The notes under the pieces: generated by a model
The model's database searches: none
Seen by the model: the letters and a program-made list of their open reading frames with translations, nothing else
What the model was told of the DNA's origin: nothing
Translations under genes and position numbers: made by a program
Source: Afipia sp. GAS231
GTDB taxonomy: Bacteria > Pseudomonadota > Alphaproteobacteria > Rhizobiales > Xanthobacteraceae
Direction: 5' to 3'
Assembly (NCBI RefSeq): GCF_900103365.1
Contig: NZ_LT629703.1
Coordinates: 186,001 to 250,000, forward strand
Length of the DNA stretch: 64,000 nucleotides
Part shown: in pieces, positions 29,090 to 37,091 of the stretch
Layout: the number at the start of each line of letters is the position of its first letter
How positions within the stretch are numbered: position 1 is the first letter of the stretch

Positions 29090-30616
29090 TCAGCGACTGG
29101 CGGAGCCGTTTGCACGCGCGTCCGCAGCCAACGCGGCAACGGCTGTGTTGAGCGCGGACTCGGCGGCAGCCAAACGATCTTTCCGAGACTTCAGCCAATC
29201 AAGGTCTGGCTTCATTTTGCTGTGCCCATCGGCAAGCATCCGGGTCACCTCGGCAAGTTGCGGTCCGCCGATACCCCTGCTGCCGAACACCATCTGTTCG
29301 GCACTGATCGTTTGCTTGAATTCGGCTTCATCAAGCGGAAAGTCCTGCTTCGCTTCTGCTTCATAGATGCGTGCAGCCTCTGCATAAGGAATTTCATTCA
29401 GTTTGAGGCCGTGGGAACGGCCGTAATTGGTCAGCGTCGATGCGTAGTGATGACCGATGCGGAAAGGCACGTCGGCGGTCCGCAAAAGCGCATCCGCGAT
29501 TCCTGATGTCGTCGCGTAGTCGGCATTCACCTCGGCCAGTGCGCGATCCCTGTCGACCACAAGACCGTCGAGGACCTCAAGGAAAAGTCCATAGACCTGC
29601 AGCGGCCTCGTGCTCGGAACGGGATCATAGCTGCGGGAGTCGAACATGCCGGGGCGATTGTTGTGCGACAGCAGGAACACGGTCTGCATGTCGCCGACCA
29701 TGATACTGCACTGGGTTCGAAGTTGCTCGAGCGCGGCCGGATTCCGTTTCTGCGGCATGAGGCTGCTGACCCCGGTGAGTTTTCCTTCCGACAGCATCAA
29801 CCACGGCGACGGCGCGGCGTATTGCGCATGCAGGTCCTGCGCGAACTGTCCCAATTGGATCGCGGAGATTTGCAACGCGCTCGCAACCTCAAGGCTGCTA
29901 TCCGTCGAAGCAATATGGTTGGCGTCGTAGGAATTCTCGATCAGTCCATCAAAGCCCAGCAGGACGGCGAGCCGCTTCCGGTCGATCGGAAAGCTGGATG
30001 TCCCCAGCGCAGCCGCGCCGAGCGGGCTGTTGTTGATCCGCTGGTAGGCCTGTTGCAGCCGCTCGCAGAGGCGCGCCACCGCCGACTCCCACGCCAGCAG
30101 ATAGTGCGCAAACGTGGTCGGCTGCGCCTGCACACCATGGGTGTAAGCGGGAATGACGGTTTGCTTGTGCTGGCCGGCAATGGCGAGAAGCTTTTTGCGC
30201 GAAGCCACCAGAGCTTCGTATTCGCTGAGAAGTCCGTCGCGCAAAGACATGCGTGCGATGGTCGCGCCGATGTCCTGCCGGCTTCTCCCGATGTGAAGCC
30301 GCGAGGCATCCTGACCGACGACGGCCATCAATTTGGGTTCGAAATCGAGGTAGTCGGCGGAGCGTGGGGATCCCGAGGCGCTCTCCTTGGCGATCACCTG
30401 CCCGATCCCGTCCGCAATGCTGGCGGCCATCGGATGCGGCACAAGTCCGCCCTCCTCCAGCATGACGATCGACGCTTTATTGATTTGGTCGAAGAATTCG
30501 ACCGACCGTCCACCGCCCCGAGAGCCCGCGTTAAGGTCCCCGGAGGATGACGGCATGATCTGAAAGTCCCGTAGCGGCATTGAAAGCGAAAACAGGATAA
30601 TTCTTAGCAGATCCAT
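29090..30616 (-). CDS. Argininosuccinate lyase-like protein (fumarase/aspartase superfamily)
   Basis: A 508-residue homotetrameric-type lyase. Family signatures: LHIGRSRQDIGATIARM (about 108-123; ArgH has HTGRSRND), catalytic His in AYTHGVQAQPTT (H160) and the mobile signature loop GVSSLMPQKRNPAALEQ with catalytic Ser near 284. It is longer than ordinary ArgH (about 460), with an N-terminal extension and divergent wording, so it is more likely a paralogue acting on a related substrate than the arginine-pathway enzyme. Start choice is open: ATGs at 30616, 30580 and 30556, none with a strong ribosome site. No arginine gene is nearby; its upstream side faces the small-gene/mannose cluster. Confidence 0.78.
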   Translation of the reverse strand: MDLLRIILFSLSMPLRDFQIMPSSSGDLNAGSRGGGRSVEFFDQINKASIVMLEEGGLVPHPMAASIADGIGQVIAKESASGSPRSADYLDFEPKLMAVVGQDASRLHIGRSRQDIGATIARMSLRDGLLSEYEALVASRKKLLAIAGQHKQTVIPAYTHGVQAQPTTFAHYLLAWESAVARLCERLQQAYQRINNSPLGAAALGTSSFPIDRKRLAVLLGFDGLIENSYDANHIASTDSSLEVASALQISAIQLGQFAQDLHAQYAAPSPWLMLSEGKLTGVSSLMPQKRNPAALEQLRTQCSIMVGDMQTVFLLSHNNRPGMFDSRSYDPVPSTRPLQVYGLFLEVLDGLVVDRDRALAEVNADYATTSGIADALLRTADVPFRIGHHYASTLTNYGRSHGLKLNEIPYAEAARIYEAEAKQDFPLDEAEFKQTISAEQMVFGSRGIGGPQLAEVTRMLADGHSKMKPDLDWLKSRKDRLAAAESALNTAVAALAADARANGSASR

Positions 30617-30883
30617 CCCATCAAGCGATATTCAAGCGAGTTGCAGGCCGAAGAAGCGGGGTTTTCAGCGCGGCCCGTCCCGTCGCGTTCTGACGGGAAA
30701 AGGCAGAATACCTGGTTGTAAGCCTCGCTATTTGGCGAGAACGTACTATATACCGGGTATCACCGCGCGCCCCCGGCTGTTATCGGTGACTGAGAGCATT
30801 GCGCTCCCGCCTCGATCAGAAAGGCGGTCAGATGCCAAATCCCTTCGACTCAACCCAGCGCCCGGTTCCATCGGGACCTCGTC
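30617..30883. promoter_or_regulatory. Divergent intergenic region with two hairpins
   Basis: Space between the lyase gene (minus) and the small-gene cluster (plus). It contains the hairpins CCCGTC-gcgttct-GACGGG (30679-30697) and CTCGC-tatttg-GCGAG (30724-30739). The second is followed by an AT-rich actatatacc that could hold a -10 element for the plus-strand genes. No known regulator site was recognised. Confidence 0.35.
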
Positions 30884-31090
30884 ATGGCAAATAACACGGT
30901 CATCCGCGATGCGTATGGCTCGCCGGCGGTATTCGTCGGGTCGAAAACCGGCAGCGACGACGCCCCCTTTGTTTTTATCCGGGTGGGAGATGAGGAGCGT
31001 CGCATGCGATGGACCGAATGGGATGCGCTCCCGCCGTGGACCGGCCCTCGTCCGGCCTGGGCAGCGAAGAAACCAGGCCCGTCAATTTGA
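30884..31090 (+). CDS. Small hypothetical protein (68 aa)
   Basis: Short ORF MANNTVIRDAYGSPAVFVG ending AKKPGPSI. Composition is balanced and globular, with an alternating hydrophobic segment APFVFIRVGDEERRMRW that looks like beta strands, and Trp/Pro-rich ending (EWDALPPWTGPRPAW). A weak ggga precedes the ATG. No family recognised. It is first of four small same-strand genes leading into the mannose operon. An overlapping longer ORF in another frame has Arg/Ser-rich shadow composition and was not preferred. Confidence 0.55.
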   Translation: MANNTVIRDAYGSPAVFVGSKTGSDDAPFVFIRVGDEERRMRWTEWDALPPWTGPRPAWAAKKPGPSI

Positions 31091-31157
31091 GCGCCTTTCA
31101 CGACAGGAAACCGATGCAACAGCCGCAAAACACGTTTGAACTTTTCGGGCATTTGGC

Positions 31158-31433
31158 ATGAGTGAGGCCGAGCATAGGCCATTGAAGCTTACCTTACCCG
31201 CGCTGCTGTTTCAGAACGGGCTGCCGGACTTGCCGACGTCATTGATCGAGCCGCATCGCAACCACGCCGGCGTCTGGCGCATCAAGTTCAACTACGACAC
31301 CGCCGAGCCCCTCTCCATGTCAGCCGACCAGGCGTCAACGATGATTCCCCTGCTTCAGGAATTGGGTGAGGCCGAATTGGCGGACGAAATCGGCATCGCG
31401 GTAAACAGTGCGACGCGTTACGCGTCGATGTGA
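31158..31433 (+). CDS. Hypothetical protein (91 aa)
   Basis: Cytoplasmic-looking 91-residue protein: MSEAEHRPLKLTLPALLFQN, then WRIKFNYDTAEPLSMSADQA and a C-terminal amphipathic helix ASTMIPLLQELGEAELADEI. No signal peptide, membrane span or known motif. It lies 67 bp after the 68-aa gene and 42 bp before the 44-aa gene, probably in one transcript. Function unknown. Confidence 0.6.
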   Translation: MSEAEHRPLKLTLPALLFQNGLPDLPTSLIEPHRNHAGVWRIKFNYDTAEPLSMSADQASTMIPLLQELGEAELADEIGIAVNSATRYASM

Positions 31434-31475
31434 ATAACGTTCGTTCAATCAAATACACAACCCAGGGAGACCGAC

Positions 31476-31610
31476 ATGGCCAAAGGCGAGCAAAAGGGCA
31501 ATCGAGAGTCGAAGAAGCCCAAAAAGGAAAAGATCAAGACCATTGCCGCGGCCCCGAGCCAGAAGACGGCAGGATGGCAGCCGACTTTCGGCGCCGGCAA
31601 AAAGAAATAG
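31476..31610 (+). CDS. Lysine-rich small protein (44 aa)
   Basis: Start ATG with a well-placed AGGGAGA ribosome site about 7 nt upstream. The product opens MAKGEQKGNRESKKPKKEKI and ends WQPTFGAGKKK: strongly basic (Lys about one third), no hydrophobic core, probably disordered and possibly nucleic-acid binding. I recall similar MAKG-type short basic proteins as common in Bradyrhizobium. The clean ribosome site, same-strand neighbours and codon-like composition support it as a real gene. Confidence 0.6.
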   Translation: MAKGEQKGNRESKKPKKEKIKTIAAAPSQKTAGWQPTFGAGKKK

Positions 31611-31665
31611 CCACCGTTGGCTGGGCGGCGGTACGCCGCTCAATCGAGCGGCCAAAGGAGCTAAG

Positions 31666-31914
31666 ATGAAAACGACTCTCGTCGTGTTGATGCTTTGCGC
31701 ATTTGCACAAGGCGCTCATGCCAAAGAGCCAGTCTGCCGCGACATCGCAACGTCGAGCGCGCGGCTGGCTTGTTACGATCTGGCCTCACCTCCCAGGCCG
31801 GAACAGCGCGCGGTCAAAGAGAGCGACGCATCGCGGCCTCCATACGACGATCCGTTTCTCGCAGAAGACGCCAGAACGACGGCCAAGCTGAAGAACATCT
31901 GCCGTGGGTGTTAG
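31666..31914 (+). CDS. Small exported protein (82 aa)
   Basis: The ATG at 31666 has AAAGGAG 5 nt upstream and gives a clear signal peptide, MKTTLVVLMLCAFAQGAHA, cleaved before KEPVCRD. The mature part (about 63 residues) contains four cysteines (VCRDI, LACYDL and the final ICRGC), compatible with disulfides in the periplasm. The CRDIATSSARLACYD pattern resembles a short motif at the N-terminus of several unrelated secreted proteins. Function unknown. It is 27 bp upstream of manA. Confidence 0.65.
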   Translation: MKTTLVVLMLCAFAQGAHAKEPVCRDIATSSARLACYDLASPPRPEQRAVKESDASRPPYDDPFLAEDARTTAKLKNICRGC

Positions 31915-31941
31915 ACTCGAAAATGGAGGCAGCCAACTCAC

Positions 31942-32889
31942 GTGACGATCGAATTAGCGAGCGTAGAAATCAAACAAAAGCCGTGGGGAAGCACCAATCT
32001 GCTTCCATGGAGCGACACGTCGACGGACGGCAAGCCGGTCGGCGAATTATGGTTTCAACGCACCGACGCCACAGCGCCGGATACGGCATTGCTGCTCAAG
32101 CTGCTGTTCACGACGGAGCCGCTGTCCATTCAGGTCCATCCCGACGATGCCTTCGCGCGGTCGATCGGCTTGGCCAACGGCAAGACCGAGGCGTGGTACA
32201 TTCTTTCCGCCGGACCGGACGCCCGGATCGCCCTCGGCCTGAAGCACATGCTGTCCTCGCCGGCGTTGCGATCGGCGATCGCGGACGGTTCGATCGTCGA
32301 TATGGTGCAGTGGCATCCCGCGCGCGCGGGTGACGTTGTTTTTGTGCCGGCCGGCACTATTCACGCGATCGGCGCCGGCATCGTTCTTGCGGAAATTCAG
32401 CAGCGAAGCGACGCGACCTTCCGGCTTTTTGACTACGGCCGGCAGCGGGAGTTGCATATCGACAGCGCCGTCGTTGCAGCCATCGCCGGCCCTGCCGATC
32501 GCCAGCCTCCTCCCATGCAATTCGATGAAGCGAGGAAGGCCGTTGTGGTCGACGCGCATTTTGTCCTGGAGCAGGTCGAATTTCTTCCCGGCTCGATCTG
32601 GACGATCGAAGTTGAGAGGGAAGCCTGGCTTCTCGCCATTGGCGGATTCGCCCGAATTGGGTCGGTCAAGGTCGCTCCGGGCGAAGCCATCTTTTTGGAA
32701 GGCGACCGCGCCGACATCGAGGTCGGCGACCGAGGCCTGAAGGCGTTGCTGGCCTACATCGGCCCCGATGTGAATCCGGGGGCGCTCAAACAACGGTACG
32801 ACAAAACCGGACATCATCCGTCCCTGACGCCGTCGATCGCCGCTATACCGGAAAATTTCCAGCCCAAAGCACCGGAGGTGCAAACGTGA
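31942..32889 (+). CDS. manA: Class I mannose-6-phosphate isomerase
   Basis: Zinc cupin enzyme interconverting fructose-6-phosphate and mannose-6-phosphate. All four metal ligands are visible: Q64 and H66 (LSIQVHPDDAFA), E83 (GKTEAWYIL) and H141 (VPAGTIHAIGAGI). The 315-residue length fits the compact bacterial type. The start is a GTG at 31942 with GGAGGC upstream. It ends in a 4-bp GTGA overlap with the glycosyltransferase gene, so mannose-phosphate supply and glycosyl transfer are translationally coupled, pointing to a mannose-based product. Confidence 0.9.
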   Translation: MTIELASVEIKQKPWGSTNLLPWSDTSTDGKPVGELWFQRTDATAPDTALLLKLLFTTEPLSIQVHPDDAFARSIGLANGKTEAWYILSAGPDARIALGLKHMLSSPALRSAIADGSIVDMVQWHPARAGDVVFVPAGTIHAIGAGIVLAEIQQRSDATFRLFDYGRQRELHIDSAVVAAIAGPADRQPPPMQFDEARKAVVVDAHFVLEQVEFLPGSIWTIEVEREAWLLAIGGFARIGSVKVAPGEAIFLEGDRADIEVGDRGLKALLAYIGPDVNPGALKQRYDKTGHHPSLTPSIAAIPENFQPKAPEVQT

Positions 32890-35162
32890 CGGCTCCAAAC
32901 CGCATAGCGTTCATCGGTAATTCGCTGCCGCGCCGGTGTGGCATCGCGACGTTCACCACCGATCTGCAAAACGCCGTGGCGGCCGCGCGCGGCGATCTGG
33001 AAACGGTCATCGTGGCAATGACCGATCATGGCCAGATCTACGATTATCCATCCACCGTCGGATTCCAGATCAACGACAATCGTCCCGAAGACTATATCCG
33101 CGCGGCGGAGTTCCTGAACAGCGGCCGGTTCGATGCCGTTTCGCTGCAGCACGAGTTCGGCATCTTCGGCGGCGAGGCCGGCAGTCACATTCTGGCGCTG
33201 CTGTCGCGCCTGACCATACCTGTCGTGACGACGCTTCACACCGTTCTGTCCGAACCCACGAAGGCGCAGCGTGACGTCCTCGTCCGCATCATCGGCATTT
33301 CGTCGCGTGTGGTGGTGATGGCCGAGAAAGGCCGCGAGCTGCTGCGGGCCGTCTACCAGGTGCCGGACGAAAAGATCGAGATCATTCCGCACGGAATTCC
33401 TGAGTTTGCATTTGTCGAACCCGACGACGCGAAGGCCAAACTCGGGTTCAGCGACAGGGCGGTCATTCTGACATTCGGACTGCTTTCGCCGAACAAGGGA
33501 ATAGACGTCATGATCGACGCCATGCCGTCGATCCTGAAAACGCGGCCTGATGCGGTGTACGTGGTGCTTGGCGCGACCCATCCCAACCTGGTGCGGGATC
33601 AGGGCGAAGCCTATCGCGCCAGCCTGGTAGCGCATGCGCGCGCGGCCGGCGTCGAAAACCACGTGGTATTCCTGGACCAGTTCGTCGACCAGAAGACGCT
33701 GCTCGAATTCATCTCCATGAGCGACGTCTATGTCACCCCGTATCTCAACGAAGCCCAGATGACCTCTGGCACGCTGGCCTATAGCTTCGGCCTCGGGAAA
33801 GCCGTCGTTTCGACCCCCTACTGGCATGCGCGCGAACTGCTGGCCGACGGCCGCGGCATATTGGTGCCGTTCGGCGACGCCGCGGCCCTTGGTGTCGAGA
33901 TCTCCAAGCTGCTGACGAACGATGTCCTGCGGCAGGCCATGCGCAAGCGCGCCTATTCGAGCAGTCGCTCGATGACGTGGGAACGGACCGCCGAGCGCTA
34001 TATGGCCGTGTTCGCGGCCGCCGGGCGGAGACATCGGCTGAAGACGATTGCGGGTTCTGACACCAGCACGCTGCTGCGCGACAGAAGCGCCCTGCCGGAA
34101 ATGCGCATCGATCATTTCCTGGCGATGTGCGACGACACCGGCCTGCTCCAGCATGCCGTGCACAGCGTGCCGGATCGCGCGCACGGCTACTGCGTTGACG
34201 ACAACGCCCGCGCGCTTCTGCTGGCATGCGCGCTCAACAGTCCCGGCGAGCAACGGTTGTCCGAAGTATTGACGGCCCGATTTGCCGCTTTCGTCCAGCA
34301 TGCCTGGAATCCTGATACAAAGCGGTTTCGGAACTTCATGGGATTCAATCGCTGCTGGCTGGAGGATTCCGGATCGGAAGACAGCCACGGACGGACCCTG
34401 TGGGCTTTGGGCGTCTGCGCCCTCACCGACGCCAATTCGTCTCGGCGGACATGGGCCGCTTCGCTGTTTGCCGAGGCGATGGCAGGCGCCGACCAACTCC
34501 GCTCGCCGCGTGCGTGGGCATTTGTCCTGCTGGGACTTGACGCCTATTGCTCGGCCGTCACGGAAGATGCCCGCGCCGCTACCTTGCGCCTTCTCCTGGC
34601 AGACCGCTTGATCTCAGTGTTCGACGCGGTCGAAACCGGGGACTGGGTCTGGTTCGAGGAAGGGCTCGCCTACGACAACGCCCGCCTGCCGCAAGCGCTG
34701 ATCCTGGCCGGCATGGCCACCAGGAATCCGATCTATCTGGAGACCGGACTGAAGTCTCTGCGCTGGCTTGTGAAACAGCAGACATCCGCGGCCGGCCAAT
34801 TCCGTCCGGTCGGCACCGAAGGCTTCGGCGAGACGCGACGGCGGCCACGGGCCTTCGATCAGCAGCCGCTGGAAGCGACGGCCACCATTGCCGCCTGCCT
34901 CGCGGCGTGGCAGGCCGATCATGATGTCGCTTGGAAAGCCGAAGCTGCACGCGTGTTCGCCTGGTTCCTGGGCAGCAACGACCTCTCGGTCTCCCTCGTC
35001 GATCTGGAAACGGGAAGTTGTCGCGACGGCCTGCATCCCGATCGTCCCAACGAGAACCGGGGCGGAGAATCGGTGGTGTCGTACCTGCTCGGCCTTTCCG
35101 AAATTCGACAGGTAGCCCGTCTCGGCGAAAGCCGCGCCAAGCCAACGCCTTTGGTCGCTTGA
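32886..35162 (+). CDS. GT4-type glycosyltransferase fused to a large C-terminal domain
   Basis: A 758-residue two-part protein. Residues about 1-380 are a GT-B glycosyltransferase of family 4 type: glycine-rich start (GNSLPRRCGIATFTTDLQNA), IIPHGIPEF, the donor-domain segment FGLLSPNKGIDVMIDA (about 197-212) and the acidic nucleotide-sugar motif region NEAQMTSGTLAYSFGLGKAV. Residues about 400-758 form a helix-rich region with repeated aromatic/acidic elements (YCVDDNARALLLACAL, GDWVWFEEGLAYDNARLPQA), which looks like an alpha/alpha-toroid of unknown activity. No signal or membrane span. The start is a GTG overlapping manA by 4 bp; the GH130 gene follows after 12 bp. A mannosyl donor is inferred from context only. 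Confidence 0.82.
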   Translation: MTAPNRIAFIGNSLPRRCGIATFTTDLQNAVAAARGDLETVIVAMTDHGQIYDYPSTVGFQINDNRPEDYIRAAEFLNSGRFDAVSLQHEFGIFGGEAGSHILALLSRLTIPVVTTLHTVLSEPTKAQRDVLVRIIGISSRVVVMAEKGRELLRAVYQVPDEKIEIIPHGIPEFAFVEPDDAKAKLGFSDRAVILTFGLLSPNKGIDVMIDAMPSILKTRPDAVYVVLGATHPNLVRDQGEAYRASLVAHARAAGVENHVVFLDQFVDQKTLLEFISMSDVYVTPYLNEAQMTSGTLAYSFGLGKAVVSTPYWHARELLADGRGILVPFGDAAALGVEISKLLTNDVLRQAMRKRAYSSSRSMTWERTAERYMAVFAAAGRRHRLKTIAGSDTSTLLRDRSALPEMRIDHFLAMCDDTGLLQHAVHSVPDRAHGYCVDDNARALLLACALNSPGEQRLSEVLTARFAAFVQHAWNPDTKRFRNFMGFNRCWLEDSGSEDSHGRTLWALGVCALTDANSSRRTWAASLFAEAMAGADQLRSPRAWAFVLLGLDAYCSAVTEDARAATLRLLLADRLISVFDAVETGDWVWFEEGLAYDNARLPQALILAGMATRNPIYLETGLKSLRWLVKQQTSAAGQFRPVGTEGFGETRRRPRAFDQQPLEATATIAACLAAWQADHDVAWKAEAARVFAWFLGSNDLSVSLVDLETGSCRDGLHPDRPNENRGGESVVSYLLGLSEIRQVARLGESRAKPTPLVA

Positions 35163-35174
35163 CGGTCGCCGCAC

Positions 35175-36503
35175 ATGCTTTCCCCTGAACCGACCGAGGA
35201 CACCTTGTCGCAATTCCCGTTCCTGAACCGTCAGGCGCTTTATCTGCGGCCCGATCCCAGCAGGGTTATCGTTCGGCCGTTCAAGCCGACGACAGAACCG
35301 CGCGACCTCAATCCGACGGACAAGACCCGGGCCAATCATATTGTCGAACGGGTACTCTCGCTGGATGCCGCGACCGCCGCCGCGCAGCTCGCCGACGTGC
35401 TCGAGAACTTTCTCGGGCGCCATCGCAATCTGCTGCAGGCGTTCGAGCTGCGCGCCGAGGAGATGGAAGAGGCGCTCGCCGATCACGCCGCGTTCACCCA
35501 GGTGCAGCGGCAGTTGGTCGGGGCTTACTTTCTCAACGAGTATTCGTTTGAAGCCTCCGCGTTGTTCAATCCGAGCATCGTCGCCCATCCGGATCAGTCC
35601 GGTATGCAAGACGGCAGTCTTCGCTTCGTCCTGAGCCTTCGCGCCGTTGGCGAAGGGCATATATCCTCGCTGACATTTCGATCCGGGTCGATCACCTCGG
35701 ACGGAACCGTGAAGGTCGACCCCACCGCCCGGCTCGCCTCAAGCCCCGATATCGTCAAGTTGCCATCGGGCCCGGGCGGGGATGTCGTCGAGGTGACCTT
35801 CAGCAGCACGGAAGAAATAAGCGAACGGGTCATCTTTCCCGTCACGGAGTCGCAGTTGAACGGAATCGAAGACGCCCGGTTCGTACAGTTCGACGACAAT
35901 GGACGGAGCATCTACTACGCGACCTATACCGCCTATAGCGGCAGGGCGATCCGGTCGGAGCTGATCGAGACATCCGACTTCCTATCGTTCCGGCTGTCGG
36001 CATTGAAAGGGAACGCGGCCAGGAACAAGGGCATGGCGCTATTCCCCAGGAAGATCGACGGCAAGTACGCGATGATCGCCCGTCAGGACAACGAAAATCT
36101 ATATCTGATCTACTCGGACGATCTCTATACCTGGGATGGCGGCCAACCGATCCTGAAGCCTGAGTTTCCGTGGGAATTCGTCCAAATCGGCAATTGCGGA
36201 TCGCCGATCGAGCTGGACGAAGGATGGTTGTTGTTGACGCATGGCGTCGGCCCGGTACGCAAATATTCGATCGGGGCGGCGTTGCTCGACAAGAAGGATC
36301 CGTCGAAGGTCATCGGCCGCTTGCGCGAGCCGCTGCTGCGGCCCGATCCCTCCGAACGCGAAGGATACGTTCCGAACGTCGTTTATACCTGCGGCGCAAT
36401 GCGGCACGGCGATAACATCATCTTTCCCTATGCCGTCTCGGATACGTTTTCCAATTTCGCCACGATCGACATACGCGCCTTGATGAGGGCCATGAAGTCC
36501 TGA
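35175..36503 (+). CDS. GH130-type beta-mannoside phosphorylase or hydrolase
   Basis: A 442-residue protein with a helical N-terminal extension (about 50-115) followed by a five-bladed beta-propeller of the GH130 kind. The conserved signature NGIEDARFVQF (about 229-239) carries the likely catalytic Asp233; other blade motifs are SALFNPSIVAHPD, YYATYTAYSG, KGMALFPRKIDGKYAM and QIGNCGSPIELDEGWLLLTH. GH130 enzymes cleave beta-mannosides with phosphate (phosphorylases) or water; I cannot tell which from sequence. No signal peptide, so it acts in the cytoplasm. It is the last gene of the manA-GT4-GH130 unit, suggesting synthesis and turnover of an internal mannoside. Confidence 0.82.
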   Translation: MLSPEPTEDTLSQFPFLNRQALYLRPDPSRVIVRPFKPTTEPRDLNPTDKTRANHIVERVLSLDAATAAAQLADVLENFLGRHRNLLQAFELRAEEMEEALADHAAFTQVQRQLVGAYFLNEYSFEASALFNPSIVAHPDQSGMQDGSLRFVLSLRAVGEGHISSLTFRSGSITSDGTVKVDPTARLASSPDIVKLPSGPGGDVVEVTFSSTEEISERVIFPVTESQLNGIEDARFVQFDDNGRSIYYATYTAYSGRAIRSELIETSDFLSFRLSALKGNAARNKGMALFPRKIDGKYAMIARQDNENLYLIYSDDLYTWDGGQPILKPEFPWEFVQIGNCGSPIELDEGWLLLTHGVGPVRKYSIGAALLDKKDPSKVIGRLREPLLRPDPSEREGYVPNVVYTCGAMRHGDNIIFPYAVSDTFSNFATIDIRALMRAMKS

Positions 36504-36548
36504 TGGCGGGCTGACGCCCTCATCTTCTTTATCTGCTTTGCATGATCC

Positions 36549-37091
36549 CTACTTTTGCTGCTCGTCGTTGCGGAGCAGAATTTCGATGGTCGCGAATACC
36601 AGCAGGAAGGCGAAGAACGCCAGGACGACGACAACGTGCGGCATCCCGCCGGATTCGGGTTCGGCCGCGAGAACCGGCGACGCCGCCGCAGGCTCGGACT
36701 GACGTTCGGTTTGGCGGCGCGGTACGACCTGCACGATGTCGATCCAGCGATCCAGCCAGTTTGCGGAATTGGCACCGCCCGCTGCGCCCGCATCGGGCGC
36801 CTGAGCGGGTGCGTCGTCAGGCCGCATTTCCGACATGGCCTGACGCCAATCGGACTGGCCGCGTCCGCGCTGAACCTGTCGATCGACAGTTGATTGATTT
36901 TTGCGAACGAGACGATGCCGGCCCGGCGCCGCATCCCAGCAATGATCCGGTCCGTGCCAGTAGAGGTGCACCGAGCCATAATGCTGGCGTGCTTCACTCT
37001 GGCTCATGCAAGAACTCGAGCCATACGATGGCGTCGTCAACGCTGATATCGATGCAACAATTGACGTCGCAATAAATAACGCAACGCGCAT
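36549..37091 (-). CDS. Exported or membrane-anchored hypothetical protein
   Basis: A 180-residue protein from the ATG at 37091. It has an N-terminal signal-like helix (MRVALFIATSIVASISALTT), then a conserved-looking block CMSQSEARQHYGSVHLYWHG with DHCWDAAPGRHR that could bind metal or heme through Cys, His and Trp residues. A disordered middle follows, and a C-terminal membrane helix (MPHVVVVLAFFAFLLVFATI). I recall the YGSVHLYWHGPDHCWDA wording from uncharacterised Bradyrhizobium proteins but know no function. It is convergent with the GH130 gene. Confidence 0.65.
   Translation of the reverse strand: MRVALFIATSIVASISALTTPSYGSSSCMSQSEARQHYGSVHLYWHGPDHCWDAAPGRHRLVRKNQSTVDRQVQRGRGQSDWRQAMSEMRPDDAPAQAPDAGAAGGANSANWLDRWIDIVQVVPRRQTERQSEPAAASPVLAAEPESGGMPHVVVVLAFFAFLLVFATIEILLRNDEQQK

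Noticed and set aside
30732..31139. A 135-codon plus-strand frame overlapping the 68-aa gene
   Set aside because: Arg/Ser/Pro-rich shadow composition; the 68-aa frame has a more protein-like pattern.
32814..34496. A 560-codon minus-strand frame opposite the GT4 gene
   Set aside because: Shadow of the high-GC coding strand; the plus-strand GT4 is supported by motifs and overlaps with its neighbours.
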